Source: an uncultured Eudoraea sp. (GTDB lineage Bacteria > Bacteroidota > Bacteroidia > Flavobacteriales > Flavobacteriaceae). Taken from it: a stretch of DNA of 64,000 nucleotides. The stretch lies in NCBI RefSeq assembly GCF_947490415.1, contig NZ_CANLGX010000001.1:124001-188000 (forward strand), read 5' to 3'. Below the pieces are notes generated by a model. That model saw only the letters and a list, made by a program, of their open reading frames with translations. It was not told the DNA's origin and did no database searches. A program made the position numbers and the translations under genes. Numbering within the stretch: the first letter of the stretch is position 1; every line of letters begins with the position of its first letter. Shown in pieces: positions 48,064 through 57,997 of the stretch.

Positions 48064-49593
48064 TTAATGTGTCATGGCGTGTTCATCCTCTTCAGCCCCG
48101 TGCGTCAGCCTTTTTAAGGGTTTCAGAATAGTGATCACGAGCAGGCCAAAGATGACACAAAAAATAGTAATCCCGGCAAAGATATTGAGCTCACCAGCTT
48201 CTGAAGCCGATTCCCCAATTAATCCGGCCACCTTATTTCCCAATCCGGTAGCAGCAAAATAAACACCCATCATGAGGGCACCATAGCGTACCGGAGCCAG
48301 TTTCGTTATAAAAGAAAGTGCAACCGGAGAGGCACACAATTCGCCTATAGTGTGGAAAAGATATGCTAAGGCTAACCAATACAGAGCCGATTTACCCAGA
48401 GTTTCATACTGCATGGAAGCAAATACCATAAAAACAAATCCTAAGCCCATTATGATAACTCCGTTAGCCATTTTAAAAAGGGAGGAAGCTTCTCTCCCCC
48501 TATGCTTCCACCACATCCAGAAATTGGCTACAGGCACAGCAAATATTATTATATAGAATGGGTTGAAAAACTGAAAAGCGGCTGCAGGAATTTCATAACC
48601 AAATAAGAATCGGTCTGTCCTGTTCTCTGCATACAAATTCATAAGGCCACCTGCCTGTTCGAAGGCTCCCCAAAAGACAATCACAATAATAAAGGATAGA
48701 AGAAGTACCAGATAGCGGTCCTTTTCAATTTGAGAATGAAGGTCCTGATATATAGTGACCATCATTCCCACTACAACGGACAAGAAAATAAAGAAAATTA
48801 TATACGATAGTTTTTGGTCCTGAATAAAATACCAAGCCACCACACTGGAAGCCAATGCTAGGAATAAGGTGATTATTAACGGGATACGAGTACTGAATTG
48901 CTGTATAAAAATATCCTTTATGGATACGTCATCACTATTCTCCTCTTTTTCCTTGGGTTTGTTCCCTACGGTTACAAGGTATTTTTGTCCGGACAGATAA
49001 ATCACTTGCCCCAGGACCATGCCAATAGCGGCCAATCCAAATCCTGCATGCCAACCCCACACATCGGCTACCCAGGCCACTACCAAGGCGGCCAAGGCGG
49101 CTCCAGTATTGATCCCAATGTAAAAAATGGAAAATCCTTTATCCCTTCGTTCATCACCTTGTTTATATAACCCTCCGACCAGTGTAGAAATATTAGGTTT
49201 CAGCATACCTACCCCGGCAATGATAAGTCCTAAGCCGGTATAAAAGGCCCACATAAGTTCTATTGATAAAATACCATGACCGGCCACCAATAAAAAGCCA
49301 CCTATCATAACAGCTCTTTTTTGGCCTATTATCTTATCTGCTATAATACCCCCTGGGATAGAAGCCACATAGACCAGCATTGTATACCATCCGTATAAGG
49401 ACAAAGCCTCTCCATCTAACCAGCCTAACCCGGGGTTATCACCCCTTGTTTGTGCTGTCAGATACAATACCAGAATACCTCGCATTCCATAGTAAGAGAA
49501 ACGCTCCCACATTTCAGTCATAAACAGAATATAGAGCCCGGCAGGGTGTCCAAAGAGTTCTTTCTGGTGTACTGGTTTTGTTGATGTAGCCAT
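48064..49593 (-). CDS. Proton-dependent oligopeptide transporter (POT family), copy 1
   Basis: 509 residues, multi-pass MFS protein with the POT signature EMWERFSYYG near residue 27. Takes up di- and tripeptides. It begins 16 bases after the dipeptidyl peptidase stop, so the enzyme that makes dipeptides and this importer are on one message. The two POT genes in the window are clearly diverged paralogues. Confidence 0.94.
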   Translation of the reverse strand: MATSTKPVHQKELFGHPAGLYILFMTEMWERFSYYGMRGILVLYLTAQTRGDNPGLGWLDGEALSLYGWYTMLVYVASIPGGIIADKIIGQKRAVMIGGFLLVAGHGILSIELMWAFYTGLGLIIAGVGMLKPNISTLVGGLYKQGDERRDKGFSIFYIGINTGAALAALVVAWVADVWGWHAGFGLAAIGMVLGQVIYLSGQKYLVTVGNKPKEKEENSDDVSIKDIFIQQFSTRIPLIITLFLALASSVVAWYFIQDQKLSYIIFFIFLSVVVGMMVTIYQDLHSQIEKDRYLVLLLSFIIVIVFWGAFEQAGGLMNLYAENRTDRFLFGYEIPAAAFQFFNPFYIIIFAVPVANFWMWWKHRGREASSLFKMANGVIIMGLGFVFMVFASMQYETLGKSALYWLALAYLFHTIGELCASPVALSFITKLAPVRYGALMMGVYFAATGLGNKVAGLIGESASEAGELNIFAGITIFCVIFGLLVITILKPLKRLTHGAEEDEHAMTH

Positions 49594-49609
49594 GGTGTGT
49601 TTTGGTTTG

Positions 49610-51775
49610 TTATAAATTTTTCTGTATAAAAGTGGTCATTTTGGTATATAAATGCAGTCTGGTATTACCCCCGTTAATACCATGGTCTTTGTCGGGATAA
49701 ATTGCCCAGTCAAACTGTTTGTTGGCCTGAACCAGGGCTTCTATCATTCGCATACTGTTTTGCACATGCACATTATCATCACCGGAACCGTGCACCAACA
49801 AATAATCTCCCTTTAAGAGTTGCGGATAATTAAAAGGTGAATTCTCATCGTAACCTCCGGGATTCTCAGCTGGGGTTCTCATGAATCGTTCTGTATATAC
49901 AGTGTCATAAAAACGCCAACTAGTGACCGGTGCAACGGCAATCGCCATTTCAAAAGTATCGCTGCCCTTTAAGAGGCAGTTTGTAGACATATGTCCTCCA
50001 AAACTCCAACCCCATATCCCTGTTCTATCCGGATCTATAAAAGGGTATTCACTTAGTTTTTTAGCTGCAGCAATTTGATCCTCAGTTTCATATTTTACCA
50101 AATTCAAATAAGTCACCTTCTTAAAGTCACGCCCCCTAAAACCAGTGCCCCGGCCATCCACACAAGCAACAATATACTCCTGGGAAGCCAGAATCTGATG
50201 CCAATAGTCATCTGCGCCCATCCATCTATTGGCTACTTGTTGAGAACCCGGCCCGCTGTACTGAAACATTAGTAAGGGATATTTTTTGGACGGGTCAAAG
50301 TCTTTTGGTTTCACCATCCACATATTCAATTCGTTACCATTGACAGACAATGTAGAAAATTCCTTAGGGCTTAACTCATATTGTCCCAGTTTGCTCAATA
50401 GGGTATTATTGTCCAAAATGTCTTTTAATTTTTCTCCCGATGTCGCCTTATGCAGAGAAAATTCAGGAGGTATAGTTGAATTAGAAAACTCATTTATGAA
50501 ATACGTAAAATCTGCACTAAACTTAGCAGAATTGGTTCCTTCTTTGGATGAAAGTCGCTTCTTATTCTTACCACTACTTTCAATACGATAGATATCCCTG
50601 TTTATTGATCCGTTTTCCGTGGACTGGAAATAGACTCTATCCTTTTTTTGATCATATCCATAATAATTGGTCACTTCCCAATCTCCCTTGGTAATCTGAT
50701 TCATTAAATCCCCGCTTTTGGCATGCAGGTAAATATGATTATATCCATCCTTTTCACTGGTCCAGATAAAGCTATCATCGGCCAGAAAAGTAAGGTTATC
50801 TGTAATATCTACATAAGCTTCGTCTTTTTCCTCAAGTAAAAGAGATACTGAGTTATTTTCCATGTCAACGGCATATAAATTTAAATTATTTTGGTGCCTG
50901 TTTAATGTTTGGACACTTAAATAATTCGGATTATTCATCCGTGTTATCCTGGGAATGTAATAGGCTTCCGGGAGTGAAATTTCTGAAATTTCCCCTGATT
51001 CAATATCATAGTTATGCAATGTCACTACAGAATTATTTTCCCCGGCTTTGGGATATTTGAAGATATATTGAAAAGGATATAAGTCTGTTCCATAAACATC
51101 CATTGCAAATTCAGGAACAGCAGTTTCATCAAATCTTAAAAAAGCAATTTTTGTCCCGTCTGAGTTCCATTCAAAAGCCCTTACAATTTTAAATTCCTCT
51201 TCGTATACCCAATCTGCAATCCCATTAATAATCTTATTCTTCGCCCCGTCTGAGGTTATTTTTGATATTGTTCCATCGGCTATATTAAAAAGATAGATAT
51301 TATTATTGTTAGCAAAAGCCACCCTTTTTCCATCTGGCGAAAAAGTGGGTTCCTGAATCCATGTATCTGCTATTTGAGTTATCCTTTTAGTGACTACATC
51401 ATATATATAATAGATCCCCAATTTAGAACGCCTGTAGATAGGAGTCTCTTCTGTGGCCAATAATATTTTTGATTCGTCTGTGCTAAATGCATATGAACTA
51501 AATGCCGCTTTTGAAGTTAAATCCTGCGAAGAGACCACAGTTTCCAACTTCTCTAATGTATTATAATCGTATTTATCAATGCTGACAATTCCTTTGGTTT
51601 TATCCGTATTTAGAACTGTGTAGTGTTTGCCATTTTTTAAAGGATAAATGCCTTCCATGCCTTCGGTAACATAGGCTCCGGACCAAAGCTCTTCCAGAGA
51701 AATCTTTTTTTGTTGAGCAGGTGCGTAATTTAAAAAGCAAAAGGTAAGAAATATAAGAACGAAAGATTTATTCAT
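49610..51775 (-). CDS. Dipeptidyl peptidase IV-type S9 serine protease
   Basis: 721 residues with a signal peptide (about 1-20), so periplasmic or exported. An N-terminal eight-bladed propeller precedes the alpha/beta-hydrolase domain. Catalytic triad: Ser in GWSFGGH, Asp in GDDNVH, His in KDHGINGG. It removes dipeptides, usually X-Pro or X-Ala, from peptide N termini. First gene of an operon with two POT transporters. Confidence 0.94.
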   Translation of the reverse strand: MNKSFVLIFLTFCFLNYAPAQQKKISLEELWSGAYVTEGMEGIYPLKNGKHYTVLNTDKTKGIVSIDKYDYNTLEKLETVVSSQDLTSKAAFSSYAFSTDESKILLATEETPIYRRSKLGIYYIYDVVTKRITQIADTWIQEPTFSPDGKRVAFANNNNIYLFNIADGTISKITSDGAKNKIINGIADWVYEEEFKIVRAFEWNSDGTKIAFLRFDETAVPEFAMDVYGTDLYPFQYIFKYPKAGENNSVVTLHNYDIESGEISEISLPEAYYIPRITRMNNPNYLSVQTLNRHQNNLNLYAVDMENNSVSLLLEEKDEAYVDITDNLTFLADDSFIWTSEKDGYNHIYLHAKSGDLMNQITKGDWEVTNYYGYDQKKDRVYFQSTENGSINRDIYRIESSGKNKKRLSSKEGTNSAKFSADFTYFINEFSNSTIPPEFSLHKATSGEKLKDILDNNTLLSKLGQYELSPKEFSTLSVNGNELNMWMVKPKDFDPSKKYPLLMFQYSGPGSQQVANRWMGADDYWHQILASQEYIVACVDGRGTGFRGRDFKKVTYLNLVKYETEDQIAAAKKLSEYPFIDPDRTGIWGWSFGGHMSTNCLLKGSDTFEMAIAVAPVTSWRFYDTVYTERFMRTPAENPGGYDENSPFNYPQLLKGDYLLVHGSGDDNVHVQNSMRMIEALVQANKQFDWAIYPDKDHGINGGNTRLHLYTKMTTFIQKNL

Positions 51776-51912
51776 AAAATCTAGAAAATTGATTATAAAC
51801 TACCAAGTTTACTAATATTTTTGCGAAAAAAATAACTTTAATCTTAAAATATTCCAACTTTATACCCTGATACCCCGAATGAAGAAACTCCATAGCATAA
51901 TTGTGTAATCAC

Positions 51913-51920
51913 TATCTTTG
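51913..51920 (+). promoter_or_regulatory. -7 box of the mevalonate pair
   Basis: TATCTTTG, identical to the miaB -7 box, 20 bases before the HMG-CoA reductase ATG. No clear TTTG lies at normal spacing upstream. Confidence 0.5.
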
Positions 51921-51940
51921 CCCTTATAGAACCACAGCTT

Positions 51941-53263
51941 ATGACAACACCGATCCAGGGTTTTTCCAAACTTTCCAAAGAAGAAAAAATCAATTGGATT
52001 GCCGATAATTATACTGATAATTCGGAGGCCACAATACAAATACTTAAAAAATACTGGAATACAGATAATGGGTTACAAAAACTTCATGACGAATTCATAG
52101 AGAATACGATCAGTAACTATTACCTGCCTTTCGGAATTGCTCCTAATTTTCTTATTAATGATAAATTATATGCCATTCCAATGGCTATTGAAGAAAGTTC
52201 TGTTGTTGCAGCCGCCAGTAAAGCTGCCAAATTCTGGCTGGATAAGGGCGGATTTAAGACTAGCGTATTAGGAACCGAAAAGATAGGACAGGTACATTTT
52301 ATCTTCAAAGGTTCTTCAGAGAAATTGCAAGAATTTATTGAAAAAATAAAACCAATTTTAATTAATGATACTAAGTCCATTACCCGAAATATGGAAAAAC
52401 GCGGGGGCGGAATAACATCAATAGAACTTAGGGATCAGACGCATAAACTTGATAACTACTATCAGTTGCATTGTAAATTTGAAACCCTTGATGCTATGGG
52501 TGCGAATTTTATCAACTCCTGTTTGGAGCAATTGGCTACCACCCTGAAAAGAGAAGCCTGGACTTATAAGTTGTTTAACAAAGATGAACGGCAAATAGAA
52601 GTGGTAATGAGTATTCTCTCTAACTATGTGCCGGAATGCCGTGTACGGGCGGAGGTAAGTTGCCCTATTGATGATTTAGAGGTGGAACAATCTGTTTCCC
52701 CAAAAGAATTCGCAGAAAAAATGGTGAGGGCAGTTAATATTGCCAACGTTGAACCCTACAGAGCGGTTACCCATAATAAAGGCATAATGAACGGAATAGA
52801 TGCTGTTGTTCTGGCTACCGGTAACGATTTCAGGGCAGTAGAAGCCGGAATACATGCTTATGCGGCAAAAGATGGATCTTACAGAAGTCTTACGCATGCC
52901 TCTTTGGAGGATGGCATTTTTAAATTTTGGATAGAGGTGCCTCTGGCCTTAGGAACCGTTGGCGGGCTTACCAGATTGCATCCCTTAGTAAATCTCGCTC
53001 TGGAAATATTACAGAAACCATCAGCCCGTGAATTGATGCAAATTGTTGCAGTGGCCGGATTGGCTCAGAATTTTGCCGCCGTCAGATCATTAGTCACGAC
53101 AGGTATTCAGGAGGGCCATATGAAAATGCATTTGCTAAATATTCTTAATCAAATGAGTGCATCAGATGATGAAAAGAAGACTCTGATCGCCTATTTTAAA
53201 AAGAATGCAGCCACTCATAATGCCGTTGTTGAAGCGCTTCAAAATTTACGGAACAATCTATGA
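51941..53263 (+). CDS. Hydroxymethylglutaryl-CoA reductase, class II type
   Basis: 440 residues. Converts HMG-CoA to mevalonate, or the reverse in degradative relatives. Class II features: AIEESSVVAAAS with catalytic Glu, HNKGIMNGIDAV with catalytic Lys, TGNDFRAVEAG with Asp, and QEGHMKMHLL with the catalytic His. Pipelines often call this family degradative, but in Flavobacteriaceae it is expected to feed the mevalonate route to isoprenoids. Its stop overlaps the GYDIA kinase start by 4 bases. Confidence 0.93.
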   Translation: MTTPIQGFSKLSKEEKINWIADNYTDNSEATIQILKKYWNTDNGLQKLHDEFIENTISNYYLPFGIAPNFLINDKLYAIPMAIEESSVVAAASKAAKFWLDKGGFKTSVLGTEKIGQVHFIFKGSSEKLQEFIEKIKPILINDTKSITRNMEKRGGGITSIELRDQTHKLDNYYQLHCKFETLDAMGANFINSCLEQLATTLKREAWTYKLFNKDERQIEVVMSILSNYVPECRVRAEVSCPIDDLEVEQSVSPKEFAEKMVRAVNIANVEPYRAVTHNKGIMNGIDAVVLATGNDFRAVEAGIHAYAAKDGSYRSLTHASLEDGIFKFWIEVPLALGTVGGLTRLHPLVNLALEILQKPSARELMQIVAVAGLAQNFAAVRSLVTTGIQEGHMKMHLLNILNQMSASDDEKKTLIAYFKKNAATHNAVVEALQNLRNNL

Positions 53264-54201
53264 CTCAAAGGTACTATAGCAATGGAAAGTTGCTGCTTAC
53301 CGGCGAGTACGCAGTTCTTGACGGTGCCCTGTCCTTTGCCCTGCCTACTAGATACGGGCAAGATTTAACGGTTAAAGAATTGGATTCTCCGAGACTTTTA
53401 TGGACAAGCCTGGATGAAAAAAGCGAAATCTGGTTTCACACCTCTCTGCAATTGGAACTTTTTAGGACTACGGATATAGAAATTGCAAATGAACAGGAAA
53501 ACCATGTGGCATCTACAGATAAGGTCTCCAAAATGCTGTTGAAAATTCTACTGGAGGCAAAAAAACTGAATCCGAATTTTTTAAATGGAAAAAAGGGATA
53601 TGAAATACATACAAACCTCAGCTTTCCAAGGGATTGGGGACTTGGATCTTCCTCAACCCTAATTAATAATGTTGCGCAATGGGCAAACGTTGATCCTTTT
53701 GTTCTTTTATCCAAAACATTTAATGGAAGCGGATACGATATTGCCTGTGCACAACATAATCATCCAATAATTTATCAAATAAAAAACAAGGGACAATTTA
53801 TAAAAGAAATTGATTTCAACCCTCCATTCAAAGACGCTTTGTTCTTTGTACATCTCAACAGAAAGCAAAACAGCAGAGAAGGGATTACCAGATATAAAGA
53901 ACAGGAATTTGATAAAGAATCTTTAATACTTAAAATTTCAGAACTAACAGAAGAATGTATTCGTTGTACCGAAATAACCAGGTTTAAAGAATTAATGAAC
54001 ACTCATGAATTGCTTATGGCAGATACTCTTAATCTGACACCTGTAAAGGAAAAACTATTTCCCGACTTTGAAGGGTCTCTAAAAAGTTTAGGGGCATGGG
54101 GCGGAGATTTTGTACTTGCCATAGGAGATACTAAAACTCCTGAATACTTTATTAACAAGGGCTATAAGACTATAATTCCGTTTGCGGAAATGATATTATA
54201 A
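53260..54201 (+). CDS. GYDIA-type GHMP kinase
   Basis: 313 residues of the GHMP kinase superfamily. The ATP loop is the Gly/Ser-rich GLGSSSTLIN near residue 127, and the family-naming GYDIA motif (GSGYDIACAQ) is near residue 163. N-terminal LLTGEYAVLDGA is typical of mevalonate-type kinases. Coupled by a 4-base overlap to HMG-CoA reductase, so it probably phosphorylates mevalonate or phosphomevalonate. The exact substrate is not settled by the sequence. Confidence 0.9.
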   Translation: MTQRYYSNGKLLLTGEYAVLDGALSFALPTRYGQDLTVKELDSPRLLWTSLDEKSEIWFHTSLQLELFRTTDIEIANEQENHVASTDKVSKMLLKILLEAKKLNPNFLNGKKGYEIHTNLSFPRDWGLGSSSTLINNVAQWANVDPFVLLSKTFNGSGYDIACAQHNHPIIYQIKNKGQFIKEIDFNPPFKDALFFVHLNRKQNSREGITRYKEQEFDKESLILKISELTEECIRCTEITRFKELMNTHELLMADTLNLTPVKEKLFPDFEGSLKSLGAWGGDFVLAIGDTKTPEYFINKGYKTIIPFAEMIL

Positions 54202-54232
54202 AAAAAGCTTCTCATATGAGAAGCTTTTTTTA
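54199..54232. terminator. Perfect palindromic bidirectional terminator
   Basis: A 34-base perfect inverted repeat: an A-run, GCTTCTCATATGAGAAGC, and a T-run, including the stop codon of the GYDIA kinase. It serves both this gene and the converging peptidyl-prolyl isomerase. Confidence 0.9.
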
Positions 54233-54289
54233 ATATGATTTAATTGGGTTTCTTTTCTAAAAAGTTCTTGGCGATAAACGATATAGTTC

Positions 54290-56410
54290 TTAATAGAAAG
54301 TTGCTCTGTTATCTGTAATCTCTGAATTTTCCTTTAAGGCATTGAATACACTTATATTTACCCGGGTTCCGTTTGAAGCCTGCAAAGAATTGGCAAATGT
54401 GGTATAGTTTTCCAGCTTAGGACCCTCTTCTTTTTTGGATACTTCAATTTTAAAAACTCCGGTTTCGCCTTCAATAAGATCTGAAACACTCCCCTCAGCT
54501 AAAGCGAATGCAGTGCCCACAACCAAAGGTTCTCTGCCGGCGCCTGGTATTGTAGGAGTCTTAACCGTTAAGGCGGAGGCTGTAGATATATTAGTATTGT
54601 TGGCAGACGCAAAATCGTCCAAAGATTTCCCCTGGTTTTGAGAAATAATCCTTGAAGCTTTTTTCCCTTTACGAATTTTTGGAAGCACATTGGCGGAAGC
54701 ATCTTCAACAGACATTAAACCTTCTTCATACTTCGCCGTTAGCTGGACAACTGCATACCCGTTGCCAATTCCAAACCTCTTAATATCACCTATTTCAGTT
54801 TCGTCATTAAATGCCCATTGAACAATAGATCTTTGGTTAGAGAGTCCCGGAAGGTTTTCGTCTAATGCATTTATTTTATTAACAGGTCTTACTAAGTATT
54901 CATTTTCTTTTGCTACATCAGAAAAAGACTTTTCTGAAGACGTTGCCGACATTTCAAATTTAGTCGCATCAGTAAATAATTTATTTAATGTTTCGTCAGA
55001 AGCCTCAATTGCCCTGCTTAGAGTTGCCAGCTGAACAAGATCTTCCTTATCATCCACCCGTACAATATGATACCCAAATTCTGTTTCAACAAGTCCAATA
55101 TGGCCTTCCACATTTCCAAACGCAAAATCATTGAACTTAGGTGTCATTACACCTTCCTGAAAATAACCCAAGTCGCCACCCCTTGGAGCAGAAGGCCCGT
55201 CGGAATTATCTCTAGCCAGTTGGGCAAAAACGGCTCCTTCGGCTTTAGCTTGTTTTAGTAAATCTTTTGCTTTAGCCTCGGCTTCTTCTTTGGTTCTCTT
55301 GATTTCAGGGTTTGCTCTTTCGGCTCCTTCCCACGTAATCAGTATATGACTGGCCTTTACAGATCCATTCGGCTTTTTGCCAACCATTTTGGTGATTTTA
55401 AAACTATCACCATCCTGGTAAGGTCCAAATAACTCACCAATATTTAAGGCCATTAGTGTATCTGCAAATTTTATTGGGAGTTCATTTTTCGACTTATAAA
55501 TAGTATCGAATTTGCTATCTGAATTTCTATCAAGAAAAGCAGCGTTGTCTTTTGTATTTCTAAATCCCGGAATGGTATCTGTTTCATCGCGTTCTTCAAA
55601 ATATTCTACGGTGTCATCAAGAAGTTTTGTTATTTGATCTTTTATGGCAGCCTCATCTTCAAGAGAAGCTTTATCTTCAAAATAAACAAATTGAATATCT
55701 CTGGACCTTTGTTGCTTATATTCTTCCTTATGTGCATTGATGTAGTCCGAAATTTCTTTTTTAGTAATAATAAAAGTACTATCAGGAATGGACGTATAAG
55801 GAACTCTTACATATCTGATATCTACTTTATCTGTAGTTAATTTATAATCCAATTCCCCTTCTTTCAAAGTGGCACCAACTCCTGCTCTTATTAAATTAAA
55901 ATACGTTTGTTCCTTTGCGCCCTGAATAATAGCTTCTTCGTCCTGCAACCAATCGTTATATTGGGCAGGGGCATTGATTTTTAATTCGGCAATAAAATCC
56001 CGAAATTTTGTTTCATCAAATACTCCATTCTCATCTGAAAATTGTGGATTCTGAGCTATCCCGGGGCTGGATTTAATAACATTTATTATCTGGTCCTGCT
56101 CTATAGAAATACCCAGGTCTTCTATCTGTTGCCCCAAAATAGTGTTTCGTTCTACCTGGTTCCAGACAGAATTTACTAATTGCATAGATGAGGTTGTTGG
56201 CCCGGACCTTCTTGATGCCCTCTCAATTTTTCGTCTAAAGTCATCAATAGAAATTTCGTCCCCATTAATTTCACCTACAGAAGACCCAACTTTTCCACCA
56301 GAAAAATCATTACTGGTAAAAATTCCAGATATTACGAACGCAAATAAGGCCATCCCAATGATAAGGATTAAAATTGTTGTTCGTTTTCTAATATTCTCTA
56401 GAATTGCCAT
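54290..56410 (-). CDS. Periplasmic peptidyl-prolyl isomerase (PpiD/SurA-like)
   Basis: 706 residues. One N-terminal membrane helix (about 12-30) anchors it to the inner membrane. A SurA-N-like chaperone region follows, then a parvulin (rotamase) domain near residues 345-455 (ASHILITWEG, APRGGDLGYFQEG, GYHIVRV). It helps fold outer-membrane and secreted proteins. Last gene of the minus-strand cluster, 91 bases after the CNNM gene. Confidence 0.9.
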   Translation of the reverse strand: MAILENIRKRTTILILIIGMALFAFVISGIFTSNDFSGGKVGSSVGEINGDEISIDDFRRKIERASRRSGPTTSSMQLVNSVWNQVERNTILGQQIEDLGISIEQDQIINVIKSSPGIAQNPQFSDENGVFDETKFRDFIAELKINAPAQYNDWLQDEEAIIQGAKEQTYFNLIRAGVGATLKEGELDYKLTTDKVDIRYVRVPYTSIPDSTFIITKKEISDYINAHKEEYKQQRSRDIQFVYFEDKASLEDEAAIKDQITKLLDDTVEYFEERDETDTIPGFRNTKDNAAFLDRNSDSKFDTIYKSKNELPIKFADTLMALNIGELFGPYQDGDSFKITKMVGKKPNGSVKASHILITWEGAERANPEIKRTKEEAEAKAKDLLKQAKAEGAVFAQLARDNSDGPSAPRGGDLGYFQEGVMTPKFNDFAFGNVEGHIGLVETEFGYHIVRVDDKEDLVQLATLSRAIEASDETLNKLFTDATKFEMSATSSEKSFSDVAKENEYLVRPVNKINALDENLPGLSNQRSIVQWAFNDETEIGDIKRFGIGNGYAVVQLTAKYEEGLMSVEDASANVLPKIRKGKKASRIISQNQGKSLDDFASANNTNISTASALTVKTPTIPGAGREPLVVGTAFALAEGSVSDLIEGETGVFKIEVSKKEEGPKLENYTTFANSLQASNGTRVNISVFNALKENSEITDNRATFY

Positions 56411-56501
56411 TTTTTATTTGTTTAAAATCAGTTGGCGAAATTAGTATTTTACATTAAGAAATAAAAACTTAAAGCTTTCTATCTGGCTTATATTTATAGG
56501 G

Positions 56502-57791
56502 CTAATCCTTTTCCAGGACTTGAAGTGACACCAAATCTATTTTTGTGCTGGAAACTTCCAGGATGGTAAACAAAAAATGTTCAACCTTTATTTCTGCATT
56601 CTGGTCCGGGATCTCACCTGTTTCATTCACTATCAGACCGCCAAGTGTTTCGTATTCCTCGCTTTCAGGAAGCTCCAGCTTGTATTGTTCATTAAGGTAA
56701 TCTACCTCCAACCTGGCGGAAAATTTATAGGTATTACTGTTTAGTTGCTCTTCCAGTAAATCAGTAGAATCATGTTCATCTTCTATTTCGCCAAAAAGTT
56801 CTTCAACAATATCCTCAACGGTCATTATTCCTGACGTACCACCATACTCATCCAGGACCACAGCAATGCTTTTTCGCTTTTTTGTCAGCACATTTAGGAT
56901 GTCCTGAATTAACATGGTCTCCGGCACAAACTCTACCGGCAGAAGTATACTTTTTATTGTTTTAGGCTTCTTAAATAACTCATAAGAATGGATGTACCCA
57001 ATAATGTTATCTATAGTGTCTTTAAAGACTAATATTTTTGACAAGCCGGTTTCGGTAAAAAGTTTAGCCAGGTTTTTTGGAGTTTCATGCAATTCTACTG
57101 CTATAATCTCAGTCCTGGGAACCATAACTTCCCTTGCCTTTACCGCAGAAAACTCAAGTGCGTTCTGAAAGATCTGAATCTCAGAATCCACTTCATCCTC
57201 TTCCTTCACTGTCTCCATTTGTTCTGTGATATAGTCTCCTAATTCAATCTTACTAAATGCCAGTTGCACTTCATCCCCGTCTGTCTTGAAAAAGGTTTTG
57301 AGAAGAATATCGGAAACTTTAATGACAAAATCGGAAACAAAAGAGAATAACAAATAGAAAATATATGCCGGAGCCGCAAAAAATTTAAGTAGTTTGTTCG
57401 CATAGATCTGAAAAAGCACTTTGGGTAAAAATTCTGCCGTAAGCAAAATTATTATGGTGGAAATTAACGTCTGGGTCAGGAGGCTAAAATCTGTAAACAA
57501 AAGTTGAACAAAGCTATTCCCTGATGCCAATTTGGTTTGGAACCAATTCATCAATAACTCCCCCATATACAACCCATAAACCACTAAAGCAATATTATTG
57601 CCTATGAGCATGGTAGCAATAAACTTAGAAGGCTTTTTTGTTAACCGAGTAAGTATCTGTGCCAACAGACCTTCCTGTTTCTTTTCAATTTCTATATGAA
57701 TCTTATTCGCAGAGATAAAAGCAATCTCCATTCCGGAAAAGAATGCAGATAACAACAAACAAATACAAATAATAAGTATGCTAGAGTCCAA
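56502..57791 (-). CDS. Hemolysin-family (CNNM/CorC-like) membrane protein
   Basis: 429 residues: a DUF21 membrane domain with about four helices (1-180), a CBS pair (about 205-330, with DEYGGTSGIMTVEDIVEEL) and a C-terminal CorC_HlyC domain. The family is linked to magnesium or divalent-cation export. One member, GldE, assists gliding, but that gene usually sits beside gldD, which is absent here. It starts 2 bases after the small upstream gene. Confidence 0.88.
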   Translation of the reverse strand: MDSSILIICICLLLSAFFSGMEIAFISANKIHIEIEKKQEGLLAQILTRLTKKPSKFIATMLIGNNIALVVYGLYMGELLMNWFQTKLASGNSFVQLLFTDFSLLTQTLISTIIILLTAEFLPKVLFQIYANKLLKFFAAPAYIFYLLFSFVSDFVIKVSDILLKTFFKTDGDEVQLAFSKIELGDYITEQMETVKEEDEVDSEIQIFQNALEFSAVKAREVMVPRTEIIAVELHETPKNLAKLFTETGLSKILVFKDTIDNIIGYIHSYELFKKPKTIKSILLPVEFVPETMLIQDILNVLTKKRKSIAVVLDEYGGTSGIMTVEDIVEELFGEIEDEHDSTDLLEEQLNSNTYKFSARLEVDYLNEQYKLELPESEEYETLGGLIVNETGEIPDQNAEIKVEHFLFTILEVSSTKIDLVSLQVLEKD

Positions 57792-57793
57792 GG

Positions 57794-57997
57794 CTATTGC
57801 TGATTATCCCGTTTTCGCTTTTCGAAACGTTTTCTGTAATTACGCCTAAAAATAAACATTCCTATAGAGACGAGTGCAAAGAAAATAAAGATGTAAGTAC
57901 CTTCTCTGTTTATATTCCAAAGTTCAATTGTCTTATATACAGATATTATTGCGACAACCAGGTACAAGTATTCCGTATATCTTAGTATTTTAATCAT
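57794..57997 (-). CDS. Small membrane protein of unknown function
   Basis: 67 residues with two predicted membrane helices (about 8-26 and 34-50) and a strongly basic tail (RRNYRKRFEKRKR). It overlaps lptC by 4 bases and ends 2 bases before the CNNM gene, so it is a true operon member. No family recognised. Confidence 0.72.
   Translation of the reverse strand: MIKILRYTEYLYLVVAIISVYKTIELWNINREGTYIFIFFALVSIGMFIFRRNYRKRFEKRKRDNQQ

Noticed and set aside
56502-57791. Naming the CNNM-type protein GldE
   Set aside because: The domain order fits, but gldD and other usual gldE neighbours are absent, so only the family name is supported.
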